DNA of 64,000 bases from Wurfbainia villosa. Lineage: Eukaryota > Streptophyta > Magnoliopsida > Zingiberales > Zingiberaceae. Below are positions 22,161-33,937 of this stretch, piece after piece; within the stretch, counting starts at the first letter, position 1, and the number at the start of each line of letters is the position of its first letter. The translations under genes and the position numbers were made by a program. The stretch lies in the NCBI GenBank assembly GCA_025175895.1, contig CM046000.1, positions 65,686,720 through 65,750,719 on the forward strand. Direction: 5' to 3'. Below the pieces are notes generated by a model. That model ran no database searches, had not been told where the DNA came from, and was given only the letters and a program-made list of their open reading frames with translations.

Positions 22161-23943
22161 TAGAGCACTATATAACCACATGTATAATAAGCAAATGGCA
22201 TGTATGGCAGTGTATAACAATATGCAACAATCATGGATCATCCAAATGTAACATCGCAGGATATATGCAACAAGCAACACATGCATATATGAATGCCACC
22301 ACATACATGGCTATGCTACCGCTCATGGCAATGCAGATGCAATGTATATCATATATATATATATACACCACTGCACATGGGTACACCACTGCTCATGACT
22401 ATGCAGATACGATAGTATCATATGCAAAACACCATCCACATGGCTACCCCATTACACTTGGTGCATAAACACCACCAGTCACGGGTATGCCACTGCCTAT
22501 GGGTATGCAGACACATTTAGTATCACTTGCATATATGTCATCACACATGACTACGCCACCACACATGACAATACTGATGTAATATGTATCGCGATGCAGA
22601 CACGCCACTGCTCATGGCTCGCCTCCGCTCATGGCTACACTGATGCAATATGTGTTCTATACATATACGCCACTGCTCATGGCTAAGCCACCACTCATGG
22701 AAATACATTAGAATTCTGTATCATATATATATGCCACCACGCATGGCTACACATCAACAACAACATAATCAAATATGCAACCATAATCATGCATATAGCT
22801 ATATGCATCAATCATACTCGGGGTACTATGATGACCCAACATAGGACCACAACCAAACTCAACTACATGCCCTAATATGACATCTACAGCACGAATACAT
22901 GTAGAGTCTATATTCAACAATAGGGACATATGAAACTGTAATGATAACAAGAAGAGCATCTCAAAGTTCAAAGGCTAAGTATCAAGCACAAGAATAAACT
23001 AGAGTGGAGTCAAGGTAAAGGTATCATCATCATAATATCTCATGCACTAGGAATCAACAAGCTACCAGACCAGGGTAGATATTACCCACCTGCTATGTAG
23101 CTTGTATCAGCCATCCATAACTACGAGCATCATCACTAATCAAAGTCCTACCATTAACAGTTAATTAGCTGTAAATCAAGCTAATCAAATCCACAACACC
23201 TACCCTATTTACAACTAAACATCAACAATCAATTACAACATCAACTACTAACACTGTGAGCATCAACATCCTTACCTTTGAATCGTTGCAATCAACCACA
23301 ACTTCTTGAACCGCATCCAATGTAGTAATCTATAACAATTGGGTAGATAAGTTGAATCCTTACTCACATTATCTTCATCAACTAAATCCATCACAAGCCC
23401 ACACTGAATCTTTCCTTAACATCCACAGTTCATGAACATAACAAGACTTAAGAAATTACTTGAACTAGAAGGCGCATTAAATGCAACCAACCAAAATTTT
23501 TGCTACTCACGGTGATGAAGAGACATGGTCTTCAATTTCATTGAGGCTAAACGAATTCCAGCTTAAATAAAGCCTCCCTCAAGCCTCTGCCTATGCAATC
23601 ACATGCTAATTCCCAGATCTGAGATTACAACTCATCAATATATAGAACATCCTCAAAAACCTCCAACAACAAAGAAAATGATCAGCCATTGGCAACAATA
23701 TAATCCCGAAACAGAGGAAATAGGGTGAAGGAAATCCTGCCACAGCTTCCTCTTAATACCGATGATAATCGATCTGCACATCTATCATCAACAACCACAA
23801 CCACAATAGACAAACGAGATTTACCAGCAAGCAAGTGGAGATCGATGGAAATCAAGCAGCACTGTCGGCTCGCCGTGGACATCGGCATCACACGAAGATG
23901 GCACTGATCGAAGGTTATCGAATGGAGAGGTAGGCGATGACCG
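22161..23943. other. Old non-coding DNA with degenerate minisatellite
   Basis: No gene is supported. At about 22268-22760 degenerate repeats with cores like gccactgctcatggct and atgcagat recur, with a short TA run near 22350. The rest is unique-looking and ends in the GACCG target duplication of D (23939-23943). It may be part of the same Gypsy LTR suggested for 13914-15209; that is unproven. Confidence 0.5.
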
Positions 23944-25298
23944 TGTTGGGGGATCGAAACGGTCGGCTAGAGGGGGGTGAATAGCCCTCGTTCGTTGGAT
24001 GTCGGATTTTGCTCGTTCTCGTTGCGTTGCTTGTCTACGATTGTCGTTAGCGCAGCGGAAACAATAAAACAAGAATAATACTAACAACAATACAAGCACA
24101 CCAAATATGCAAGCATATACGTGGTTCGGAACCTTAGGGTCCCTACTCTACGGGGCGAGCTCAACGAGCTCTAGAGATGCACACGACAATACTCAAACTC
24201 CTTCTCGACTACACATCGAAGGTGGAGAAACCTTTCATAAGCAATTACAATAGTAATATACAAATACAAACAAGAATACAAATACAATACAAAAGAAACA
24301 CTTTTCACCGATTGCTTTTGATCACTTGTTTGTTGCTTGCTTTGATTGGCTCTTGAAGGACTGGAATGCAGCAGCAATTCCCCTCCAATAGCTCCACAAA
24401 AACCATGGCGAAATCCTCCAACTCGATCTCCATTTATAACCTGCATCAAGCTGATTTCGCACCCATCAGTCGACTGATCGTGACCATCAATCGACTGGTC
24501 CCGTAGCCATTGTCTCACAACGGCCAGATCCACGTTGGTTAAGTTCTAACGGATCACACATCAGTCGACTGATGGCACCCATCAGTCGACTGATCATCCA
24601 TAAGTCGAGTGCTGGCGAGCTCGACTCCATTCTCGCGTCTGCACGTCATCATTCGACCGCCATCCTCGGCCGATCGATTCTCCCAACAATGATCGCCTCC
24701 CCAGCTTGATCGATCAGTCAAACTTGGTTCAGTCGAACACTGGTCGAACCCATACGACCTAGAGCAGTCGACTGACACCTATGCCAGTCGACTGATGTCG
24801 GCTAAAACCTCAAACATAAAGTTGTTTAAGCGTCCGACACTCAGTCTTAGTCACTTGGCCAAGTCCACCTTATCCCTCATGGAGTTCCCCACCGAAGCTC
24901 TTTTCCCTCGGCCTACGTCCCTCGGATGCGCCAAGCGCACGACTTTGCAACGCCATCCTTCGCGTCTCATGCCCTAGAAGTATGCTTCCCTTTGGGCTCA
25001 CTCCATTCGGTCCCCGTCCGGCGGTCCCTCGGATGCACCAAGCGCACGGCTTCGCAATGCCATCCTTCACCGACTCAAGGACCCGAGCCTAGTGAACTTG
25101 CCAAGTTTTCAAGACTTCCCAAATACACCAAGCGCACGGCTTCACAATGCATTTCTCACCAAGCACCAAGCGCACGGCTTCGCAATGCTTTGGATTTTCC
25201 CATGCCAAGCCCATGTCATGAGTTTTGTCTATCATCAAAATACTGTCAAGGTACTGCTCGAGTCAAACTCGAGTCAACCTGGGCCGATTGCACCAACA
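23944..25298 (-). repeat. 3' LTR of element D
   Basis: On the + strand it reads tgttgggggatcg to attgcaccaaca. It contains repeats around accaagcgcacggcttcgca (24920-25190) and a palindrome cluster. Frames here are not genes. Confidence 0.9.
24433..24794 (-). promoter_or_regulatory. U3 palindromes and TATA box, D 3' LTR
   Basis: Exact CAGTCGACTG lies at 24477-24486, 24562-24571, 24583-24592, 24765-24774 and 24785-24794. A TATA-like tttataa is at 24433-24439, downstream of all of them on the element strand. The segment at about 24640-24715 is GATCG-rich, while the 5' LTR has GTCGAC copies there. Confidence 0.5.
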
Positions 25299-25312
25299 AT
25301 CTCCCCCCTTTT
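25299..25312 (-). promoter_or_regulatory. Polypurine tract of element D
   Basis: atctccccccttttg on the + strand, directly inside the 3' LTR. It is the reverse complement of the G-rich tract of C and A. Confidence 0.85.
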
Positions 25313-26864
25313 GATGTTTGACAAAACTACCATCTCAAGTCTACCAATTCTCCCATATTGGCAATTCTCATATCCCAATGAGAATTCCAACGAACCCTAA
25401 TTGGTAACTTGGTAACTTCTCCCCCTTTTTGACATTACATCAAAAAGGTCCTCCCCAAAGGTATGAATGTCTCATATCCCAATGAGATCTTACAATCTCT
25501 CTCTTGGAGGAACACATGCCTACAATCTTTCTAGTGATCCCATATCACTTAAACAGAGGCAACCCAATTTTCCTCCCATGAGGAAATACACATCCATCTT
25601 CCCATGATGGATACCTCCCCCTAGAGGTTTGCTCCCCCTTGACCATTGCACCAACAATGTCCTTGGAGAGTCCCTAAGCCAATAGGAACCAAACAAAATT
25701 AAGACAAAGTTCAACAATGAACTCTCATCCACCTTAAAATTGATACTCACTCTCAACCCAACTCCTAATCCATATCCAATGGATTTCCACCCTCTCTAAT
25801 GCTCTCCCAAGCATATCCTAGGGTTAGGAGTGGTTAGGGGACCAAAACACAGCTGAACATGGGCCTAACCATCAAGTTTACCCGAATCACCTATGCCAAT
25901 GACCACGTAGATACTGATCGATTGTTATCACCGATCGCCATTACGTAATCGATTGATAATCGTGATTCTACGCTTTTTCAGCTTTAAATGGATTTTCAAA
26001 ATCCATAAGTAAATATACGTAATTTTAAAAATCTTGAAAATGCATACGTATAATACTTATCCTAAACACTATGGGTAAAAAATATTGGAAATTTATTTTA
26101 CCCATTAAATTAGGAGATTGATACAAAGTTCAAAATTTAAGAAAAGCTTCGATAATGAGCCATCTTTGTATCATCCCATTCAATGGTGATAGCTATAAAA
26201 AAAAAGGCTTCACCAAGGTTTTTCAAAATGTTTTCAAAACCTTTAATTTCTTTTCCTTAAACATCTCATTTATATCTAGATGTGTAAAAACACATTCAAG
26301 GCAATTAATCTAGTGAGATGTGGGTTTTTTGTTCTTTATGTTCTCATGCATATTTCTAAGGCAACATAATTTGATTCCCTTCAAATTGTGCCATAGTCCT
26401 TAATTTCATTTTATTTAATGCATGATATGATTATGGCATAAATATGATTTAGATAAAAACATATGTCAATATCATGATGTCATGGCATGTGAATGAGAAC
26501 TAAGCATACATGACATCTAAAGATAATTCTAAACATGATCATGACATTTTATAGATAAAATGGAAATGATGTCATGACATGGCAAAACAAATAAAGCATG
26601 GCAAGAAAAATATACTAAGGTATAAAATACCTAAGTGTTAAAATTAATTTGCCATTTCTAGGAATTAAATTCATTTTGCCTTAATGCCATTCATTTCCCT
26701 AGTGTGCCAAAAACCCAAAATGGCACACCAATACCTCTAAGACCTAATTGTGCCAATTTAATCATTTTTAGACTTCTCAAACACATTGGCACATCCTAAT
26801 GTGTCAACTCTACTATGGTTAGGTTAACTACCCATCCATTTAGGGTTGACACACCCTAACCCAT
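25313..26864 (-). other. Conserved non-coding region after gag, element D
   Basis: No ORF of interest. Recognisable counterparts lie in C and G, such as ttggcacac motifs near gag, the ttttaccca stretch and several ccctttttgac blocks near the LTR. The C block with gatcggtgat has a counterpart here at about 25915-25965, with gatcg and atcgattg. Confidence 0.68.
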
Positions 26865-28445
26865 CTAGCGTGAATCAATCACTCTTTTAGGAACCCAATA
26901 CCTATTGGAGCTCCTTGGGTTAACAAGGTATTCCCTAGGGATAACTTCCCTAGATACCTTTCTAATGACCCTTTTTGGCTTTGAAGCCTTAGTCAAATGG
27001 GTCTTACTTGGGTCAACTCTAGAGGTGACTCCTCCATTGACCTTCTTAGTGGCTACATTTGATTTCTTTGAGGTGTTAGCCACTAAACACATACCATGGC
27101 TAGACTTAGGGATGACTTCCCTATTAGCCTTGGTTTGTCTGGACCTAGATGATGTTTCATAATTAAATGGAACATTATGGTAGGACATAGGTTTGTGACC
27201 CAAACCCTTCTTGCCCTTAGACCGTTTTTGATCCTTAGGTCTTGACTTTTGGGCATTTGACCCTAGAATTGAATTTTCTATGATTCTAAGGGCTTTCTCA
27301 ATTCTCTCAAGTCTTGACCTCAAGACTTGGTTCTCTAGCTCTAATTTTCCCATTTTTGAATTTTCATTAGGTTTTTGGGAAGGCCTCTTCTTCTTAGGCA
27401 TGTGCCTAGACTTTTTGGGATTAATACCCAAATTTTATTCTACTCTCCTAAATGACTCCCTAGGCAAGATATTTCTAGAATTATGAGTCCTAGGTTTGTC
27501 TTTAGTCATATGAACATGCTTGGCACCTAAGCAATAAACCTTATTATTTCTCTTAGCATGCTTTTCATTGATAATAGCAAGAGAGCTAAAATAATTCTTA
27601 GCATGTTTTTTAACTCTAGGAATTAAAGGTGCATTAAGTAAATTTACCTTAGGGTTAGCTTTAGAAGCTCCCCCTACATGAGTCACACCTTCTTGCCCTT
27701 TCTTCCTCCCCCTAGGGCATTGGCTTCGGTAGTGTCCCCGTTGGTTGCACTTGAAGCACACAATGTGCTCTTTGCTCTTAATTGAGGGAATACCGGCATC
27801 GTTTGACTTTGGGTTGACTTTTGGTGTCGATGCCTTCTTCTTAGCCAATTTAGGGCATTTGCTCTTGTAATGCCCTTTCTCCCTACACTCAAAGCATATT
27901 ATGTGATTTTTATTTAGAATAATAACACTTGAGTTACCTAGGGAGGTGGTGGAGGCCTCTTTCCGATCTTCACTTCTCCCGGATATGGATGCTTCTTGTT
28001 CTTGCTCCGGGATGGAACATTGCCTCTCCTCCCCCTCAATGCTAGAGGTGGAGGTCTCCACCAAGTCATCAACATCTTCAAATGTTGTGGGTTCTTCTTC
28101 CTCGACATTTTCTTCTACTTGTGCCGGTTGGGAATTTTCTTGGAAATTTATTATCTTATTCCATAGTTCCCTTGCATCCCTATAATGACCCAATCTAGAC
28201 CAAATAGTGTTAGGTAACAAATCACTAATCAATTTAATTACCTCGAGATTTGTCTTGAAGTTCTTGATTTGGTCTTGGGTCCACTTTGATTTTTCAATGG
28301 GCTTGTTGTGTTTGTCCCTAGACATCTCAAAACCATTTTCTATAATAATCATATAATCAAAATCGGTTTCGAGATATACCTCCATCCGTTTCCTCCACCA
28401 AGTAAAATCTCCATCGAATTTCAGTGGATGGATGAAGCCGGCCAT
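26865..28445 (-). pseudogene. Gag-like polyprotein of element D, one stop codon
   Basis: The likely start is MAGFIHPLKFDGDFTWWRKR (28445). An upstream in-frame ATG at 28496 lies across the LTR/primer site and is less likely. The order is: a capsid-like N-terminus (to about residue 115), an acidic linker, knuckles CFECREKGHYKSKC and CFKCNQRGHYRSQC, a basic region, LELENQVLRSRLERIEKALR (coiled-coil type), VPFNY, and the end NPRSSNRYWVPKRVIDSR. The frame is continuous for about 526 codons except for a TAA at 27435-27437. It presumably packages the element RNA, using enzymes from another element. Confidence 0.87.
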
Positions 28446-28468
28446 TTTGTAGTTGAAGAGTGACCTCG

Positions 28469-28480
28469 GCTCTGATACCA
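28469..28480 (-). promoter_or_regulatory. Primer-binding site of element D
   Basis: gctctgatacca on the + strand, i.e. TGGTATCAGAGC on the element strand, two bases from the 5' LTR. Confidence 0.9.
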
Positions 28481-28482
28481 CT

Positions 28483-29852
28483 TGTTGGGGGATCAAAACG
28501 GCCGACTAGAGGGGGGTGAAGAGCCCTCGTTCATTGGAGGTCAGATTTTGCTCATTCTCATTGCGTTGCTTGTCTACGATTGTCATTAGCACAGCGGAAA
28601 CAATAAAACAAGAATAATACTAACAACAATACAAGCACACCAAATACGCAAGCATATACGTGGTTCGGAACCTTAGGGTTCCTACTCCACGGGGCGAGCT
28701 CAACGAGCTCTAGAGATGCACACGGCAATACTCAAACTCCTTCTTGACTACACATCGGAGGTGGAGAAACCTCTCACAAGCAATTACAACAGAAATATAC
28801 AAATACAAACAAGAATATACAAATACAATAAAAAAGAAAAACTTTTCACCGATTGCTTTTGATCACTTGTTTGTTGCTTGCTTTGATTGGCTCTTGAAGG
28901 ACTGGAATGCAGCAGCAATTCCCCTCCAATAGCTCCACAAAAACCATGGCAAAATCCTCCAACTCGAGCTCCATTTATAACCTGCATCAAGCTAATTTTG
29001 CGCCCATCAGTCGACTAATCATGACCATTAGTCGACTGGTCCCGTAGTCGTTGTCTCACAACGGCCAGATCCACGTTGGTTAAGTTCCAACGGATCACAC
29101 ATCAGTCGACTGATGGCACCCATCAGTCGACTGATCATCCATCAGTCGAGTGCTGGCGAGCTCGACTCCATTCTGTGCACGTGCACAGTGTCATCATTCG
29201 ACTGCCATCCCTCGGCAGTCGACTGATTCTCCCACCAGTTGACTTCCCTCCCTTGGCAGTCGACCGATCAGCCAGACTTGGTTCAGTCGAACACTGGTCG
29301 AACCCATACGACATAGAGCAGTCGACTAACACCTATGCCAGTCGACTGATGTCGGCTAAAACCTCAAACATAAAGTTGTTTGAGCATCCGATACTCAGTC
29401 TTAGCCACTTGGCCAAGTCCACCTTATCCCTCATGGAGTTCCCCACCGAAGCTCTCTTCCCTCGGCCTATGTCCCTCGGATGCGCCAAGTGCATGGCTTC
29501 GCAACGCCATCCTTCGCGTCTCATGCCCTAGAAGTATGCTTCCCTTTGGGCTCACTCCATTCGCTCCCCGTTCGGCGGTCCCTCGGATGCACCAAGCGCA
29601 CGGCTTCGCAATGCCATCCTTCACCGACTCAAGGACCCGAGCCTAGTGAACTTGTCAAGTTCTCAAGACTTCCCAAATGCACCAAGCGCACGACTTCGCA
29701 ATGCATTTCTCACCAAGCACCAAGCGCACGGCTTCGTAATGCTTTGGATTTTCCCATGCCAAGCCCATGTCATGAGTTTTTTCTATCATCAAAATACTGT
29801 CAAGGTATTGCTCGAGTCAAACTCGAGTCAACCTGGGCCGATTCCACCAACA
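28483..29852 (-). repeat. 5' LTR of element D (1370 bp)
   Basis: On the + strand it reads tgttgggggatcaaaac to attccaccaaca. It has the same repeats as the 3' LTR. Between about 29165 and 29270 it holds cggcagtcgactgatt and gttgactt copies where the 3' LTR has GATCG-type sequence. Elsewhere the two LTRs are closely alike. Confidence 0.9.
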
Positions 29853-30629
29853 GACCGTGCGACTATTCAATTGGAGATCTCCGACGGTGACGAAACTGCA
29901 TAAGATAGCAATGATAAGCTTGGCTCAAGCAGTGGCTGGACCATCGTCGTGATGCGAAGAAAAAGGGCGGCGACTGATCTGAGCTTCAATGGTGGAGACG
30001 TCGTCGAGCTAGCCTCTCAAATAAGTGATCGACGATAGCAGATGGGGGTCGGCAGCAGATCGAACTCGTGGCAAGTGAGGATGGTGGCGACATCAAATGG
30101 AGCTCATAGCGGTGACGATGACCTAGCCGAATCGAGGGTCGGCTGAGTACTGAGAGTGCGACAGGGGAAAAGAGGCGTCGACGAGATGAGCTCAAGCGAC
30201 GGTGAAGGGCAGCGATCGGAAGGAGAAAAGGAGAAATCACAGCTGATCAAGGAAAGAATTGATCGGGATCGGGAGAAATGAGGAGAAAAATCGCAGCTGA
30301 GAAATCAGGATCTAAGTGCCGGTCTGGCTGAGCTAGCTCAGGCTTGACTTAAAGGTAACCTAAGTTTAACTCAAACACCCCATTAGATTTTAACCTTCCT
30401 CGTGTGAACTCCTTTTTAATTCAGATTTTTTTAAAAAATTCCTGAAAATTCCACAAGCTAATTCTCAATTAGCGAGGGATATTATTTTATTTTATTTTTT
30501 ATTTTTTTCCATTATCTTATATTCTCCTCCACTAATAAAAATTTGATCCATAAATTTCTGACTCATGTATGAGTACAAAATGTCACAATAACCATCTCAA
30601 GTAGATGGAGAAAAATCACACACCTTAAG
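29853..30629. other. Old non-coding DNA between D and G
   Basis: No supported gene. The first 400 bases are GC-balanced and Asp/Arg-codon-like on both strands; the rest is AT-rich with a TTTTATTT run at about 30483. A possible LTR edge is tgtcaca near 30577-30588. The region ends in ttaag, the left target duplication of G (right copy tcaag, one mismatch). Confidence 0.45.
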
Positions 30630-30775
30630 TGTTGGTGCAATCGACCCAGGTCACGATTGACCTGACTCGAGTTGGACTCGAGTAGCATTTTGATGTTTGA
30701 CATTGATGTCTGACAAGTGTTGGAGAGATTGTTAGTGCAATCAACCCAGGTCATATTTGATGTTTGACGATGGTT
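30630..30775 (+). repeat. Duplicated LTR start inside the G LTR
   Basis: TGTTGGTGCAATCGACCC at 30630 recurs as tgttagtgcaatcaaccc at about 30728. The second copy is preceded by ggagagat, which resembles a polypurine tract. The 3' LTR has the same arrangement (ggggagattgttggtgcaat at about 35850), so the duplication predates this insertion. Confidence 0.8.
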
Positions 30776-30784
30776 TGACCATTG

Positions 30785-31080
30785 TCATAGGAGAAGTCCA
30801 AGTCTTGTGTACTTGGCATGAAAAGTCCAAGCTTGAGTCTTGGCATGGAAAGTCCAACATGGATTGGCACGGAAAGTCCAAGCATGATTCTTGGCAAGGG
30901 AAAGTCCAAGCTTGAGTCTTGGCATGGAAAGTCCAACATGGGTTGGCAAGGAAAGTCCAAGCATGGGCCTTGGCAATTGTAAAGTACAAGGGGAATATTG
31001 GCAGCGTAAAGTCCAAGGGTGGAGTCTTGGCAGCATAAGTCCAATGGTTGGCGGCGTAAAATCCAAGCGAAGTCTTAGCA
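30785..31080 (+). repeat. Tandem repeats in the G 5' LTR
   Basis: Units of the aaagtccaagcttgagtctt and aagtccaacatgggttggca types, as in C but in different numbers. The - strand frames here only translate repeats. Confidence 0.8.
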
Positions 31081-31305
31081 GCATAAGCCTAATGTGCCTT
31101 AGCAGTGTAGACCATGTTAGCATGACAATAGCTGATGGAAGCACATGAAGGCTAGCGTATGGATGAATAAGTCATGGATGACTTGGAGGAATTCGATAGG
31201 CGTGAGGCTGATGGAGGTGGCTAGAAGGCTTAGGTCTAGCCTAAGGGTGGTCTAGCAAGCATGGGGACACCATACTTGGGGTTAAAACGTCATGGATGAG
31301 GTTAT

Positions 31306-31673
31306 CAGTCGACTGATATTATGGTCAGTCGATTGATGTGAGTCGATAGGAGTTCGACTATCAGGAAATGGCCCGCAATCGATTAGCGGCAAGATTAGGC
31401 ATTGCGCACAGCATGATCGGCGATATGGAGCTCGATCGGTGATGTTTGGGAATTCGAGCCGCGAAGCTTTTCGAGTCAACTGTTAGCGTTTGACAGTCGA
31501 GTGATGACCTGATCAGTCGACTAATTGGTATAATCAGTCAACTGATAGTCTACCCATTGGAACTTATCCAACGTGGCTCATGTCGTTGTCTCAACGGCTA
31601 CAGGAGCAATCGACTGATGGTCTCGATCAGTTGACTGCTTGGTGAAATCCAACCCGATTGCAGGTTATAAAAG
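31306..31673 (+). promoter_or_regulatory. U3 palindromes and TATA box, G 5' LTR
   Basis: CAGTCGACTG lies at 31306-31315. Decayed forms (cagtcgattg, cagtcgacta, cagtcaactg, cagttgactg) extend to about 31638. ttataaaag is at 31665-31673. The changes from the exact palindrome are mostly C-to-T/G-to-A type. Confidence 0.5.
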
Positions 31674-32174
31674 TAGCTTGAAAGGAGGGATTTAGCATCG
31701 GTTTTCTTGGGCAATTTAGAGCGATTTACTGGTGCAAATCAGGGTCTTCAAGGCTAGTCCAAGGCAATCAACAAGCAAGCTTCCAAACGATTTTTGTAAA
31801 GTGTTTCTTTGCATTCTTTTGTTGTATTTACTTGTATATGCTTATTGTTCATTGTATTACTCAGAGTAATCACTTGTACGAGGTATCTCCACCTCTGGAT
31901 TGTTCTGAGGAGTTATATGAATAGTGGTATGTGATTGGCATCGTTAGGGCTTTTACGAGCCCAATCCATGGGGTAATAACCATTCGGTTCTGAACCACGT
32001 TATATCACTTGCGTATTTGTCTTGTGATTGTAATTATCATGTTTATTCTTGTTATTATTATTATTTCCACTGTGCTAACGATCATTGTAGAGACACAAGC
32101 ATGAACAATTGTAATCCATCGACAAGCGACGACGCTATTCACCCCCCTCTAGCGCCCATCGAGGTCCTAACAAT

Positions 32175-32186
32175 TGGTATCAGAGC
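32175..32186 (+). promoter_or_regulatory. Primer-binding site of element G
   Basis: TGGTATCAGAGC, two bases after the LTR end. Confidence 0.9.
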
Positions 32187-32241
32187 TAGTGGCTCTTCTA
32201 CGGATTAACAACCCGGAGCAAAGATGCTAGAGGGCAAGAAG

Positions 32242-33937
32242 ATGGATTTTCAAGAAAAACTAGGATGGGAAATCAACACACCGCCACCATATGACCAAGA
32301 ATATTTTCCAACATGGAGGGATAGAATGGAAACATTCTTAATGATGGACATAGAAGATTGGTTCATTGTCATGGAAGGTTTTGAACCACCTAGGAATAAG
32401 AAGGTAGATGTCTTGAAGTTGAAGAAGTGGACCCAAGAGCAACGTCTTAAGTTCAAGACCGAAGTCAAGGTAACAAAACTTCTAGAAGATTTAATACCTA
32501 ATGATATTTTTTCTAGAATAGGTGAATATAAAGATGCCAAGGAGCTTTGGAGTAAATTGGCAAAGCTCCATGAAGGTTCATCACCGGTTCAAGAAGAAGG
32601 ACCATCACCGGCTTCAAGTGAAGAACAATCACAAGAAGCCAAAGAGTGCTCATCGGCTCAATCGAAGGAGATCGAGGAAGCAAGCACATCATCCTCACAA
32701 GCAAGTGAGGATTCGGAAGTTGATAGAGAATCAACATCCGGAGTGGGATCGGTAGAAGAAGAGAAAGAAGAAGCAACAAGAAGAACCATCTACCTCCGAT
32801 CGAGAGGAAGAGGAAGCTCGGGATTTCCCTACCTTGGAAGGTAACTCAAGCATTTTGATTAAGAATAAAATTTATATTATATGCTTTGAGTGTAGGGAGC
32901 AAGGACACTACAAGAGTAAGTGTCCAAAAAGAGTTAAGAAGACTCCACCGACACCTAAATGTCAAGAGAAGTCAAATGAAGCCAGAACCCCAATGAGGAA
33001 GAGCAAAGAGCACGTGGTATGCTTCAAGTGCCAACAACGAGGCCACTATAGGATCAATGCCCTAGAGGGAAGAAGAAAGGGCAAGGAGGAGCTACACATG
33101 TAGGGGGAGCTAAGGCTAACCCTAAAGTATATTTTAATAATGCACCCTCAACTTATGTTAAAAAGCATGCTAGAAGTTATGTTAATAATCTTGCTATTTC
33201 TCATGAACAAAAGCATGCTACTAGAAATAGATTTTTGTTTCTTAGGTACAAAATCTTGTCATTTTACACATAAGGAGAAATTTGGGACTAATGTCCCTAG
33301 AAAAATCCTTCCTAAAGAAACCATTAAGAAGGTAGAAGACCACCTAGGCATCAATCCTAAATGGACTAAACATATACCCTAGAAGAACAATTCCCAAAGG
33401 ACATTTGAAAAAATCTAAATTGGGAAGATTAGAGCTAGAAAACCAAGCCTTGAGGTCAAGTCTTAAGAAACTAGAAAAGACCCTTGCAAAAATGCAAAAT
33501 CATATTCAAGGGTCAAAGGATCAAAAATCTAGGTCTAAGAGTCAAAACCTAAGTTTTAGGAAGCAAGGTCCACCTAAGGGAAAGAGAGGTTTGGGTCAGA
33601 AACCTAAGCCCAGGAGACCTATCATAATGTTCCATTCGATTATGGAACTAGTACTAGGTCTAGGAAAACCAAGGTCAATAGGGAAGTCATCCCTAGGGTT
33701 GACCAAGGTAGGTGCCTGGTGACTAAGGTTTGAAAGAAACCTAGGGTGGCCACTAAGAAGGTTACAAGGGGAGTTACTCCTAGAGTTAACCTAGTTAAGA
33801 CCACAATGACCAAGGTTTCTAATCCTAGGAGGGTCATTAGGAGAGTATCTAGGGAAGTTATCCATAGCGAATACCTAGTTAACCCAAGGAGCTCCAATAG
33901 GTATTGGGTTCCTAGGAGCGTGATCAATTCATGCTAG
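32242..33937 (+). pseudogene. Gag-like polyprotein of element G, frameshifted
   Basis: The start MDFQEKLGWEINTPPPYDQE aligns with element C; an in-frame ATG six codons upstream is a point change of the C leader. A capsid-like N-terminus and acidic linker are followed by knuckle CFECREQGHYKSKC and a second knuckle CFKCQQRGHYR, cut by a frameshift before its last cysteine (about 33050). The chain continues in pieces: KKVEDHLGINPKWTKHIP, LELENQALRSSLKKLEKT (coiled-coil type), VATKKVTRGVTPRVNL and the end NPRSSNRYWVPRSVINSC. At least four frameshifts are needed to follow it. It is non-functional, but the C-terminus is still highly conserved. Confidence 0.85.

Larger units (their letters stand above)
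23944..29852 (-). mobile_element. Element D, full-length gag-only LTR element
   Basis: A 5909-bp element on the - strand with LTRs of 1355 and 1370 bp. The target duplication GACCG is exact (23939-23943 and 29853-29857). The internal region has only a gag-like gene and about 1.6 kb of non-coding DNA. Its gag is the best preserved of the window, with one in-frame stop. No pol motif is found. Confidence 0.93.
30630..32172 (+). repeat. 5' LTR of element G (1543 bp)
   Basis: It runs TGTTGGTGCAATCG to gaggtcctaaca. It has an internal second LTR-start-like sequence, a tandem array and a U3 palindrome block with TATA. It is related to the C LTR. Confidence 0.9.

Noticed and set aside
24795..25400. 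Overlapping + strand ORFs rich in Ser/Pro/Arg in D and M1 LTRs (also 29380-29903, 39284-39677)
   Set aside because: LTR-derived frames from 'caccaagcgcacggcttcgc' repeats. They overlap in two frames and lie outside the element coding region.
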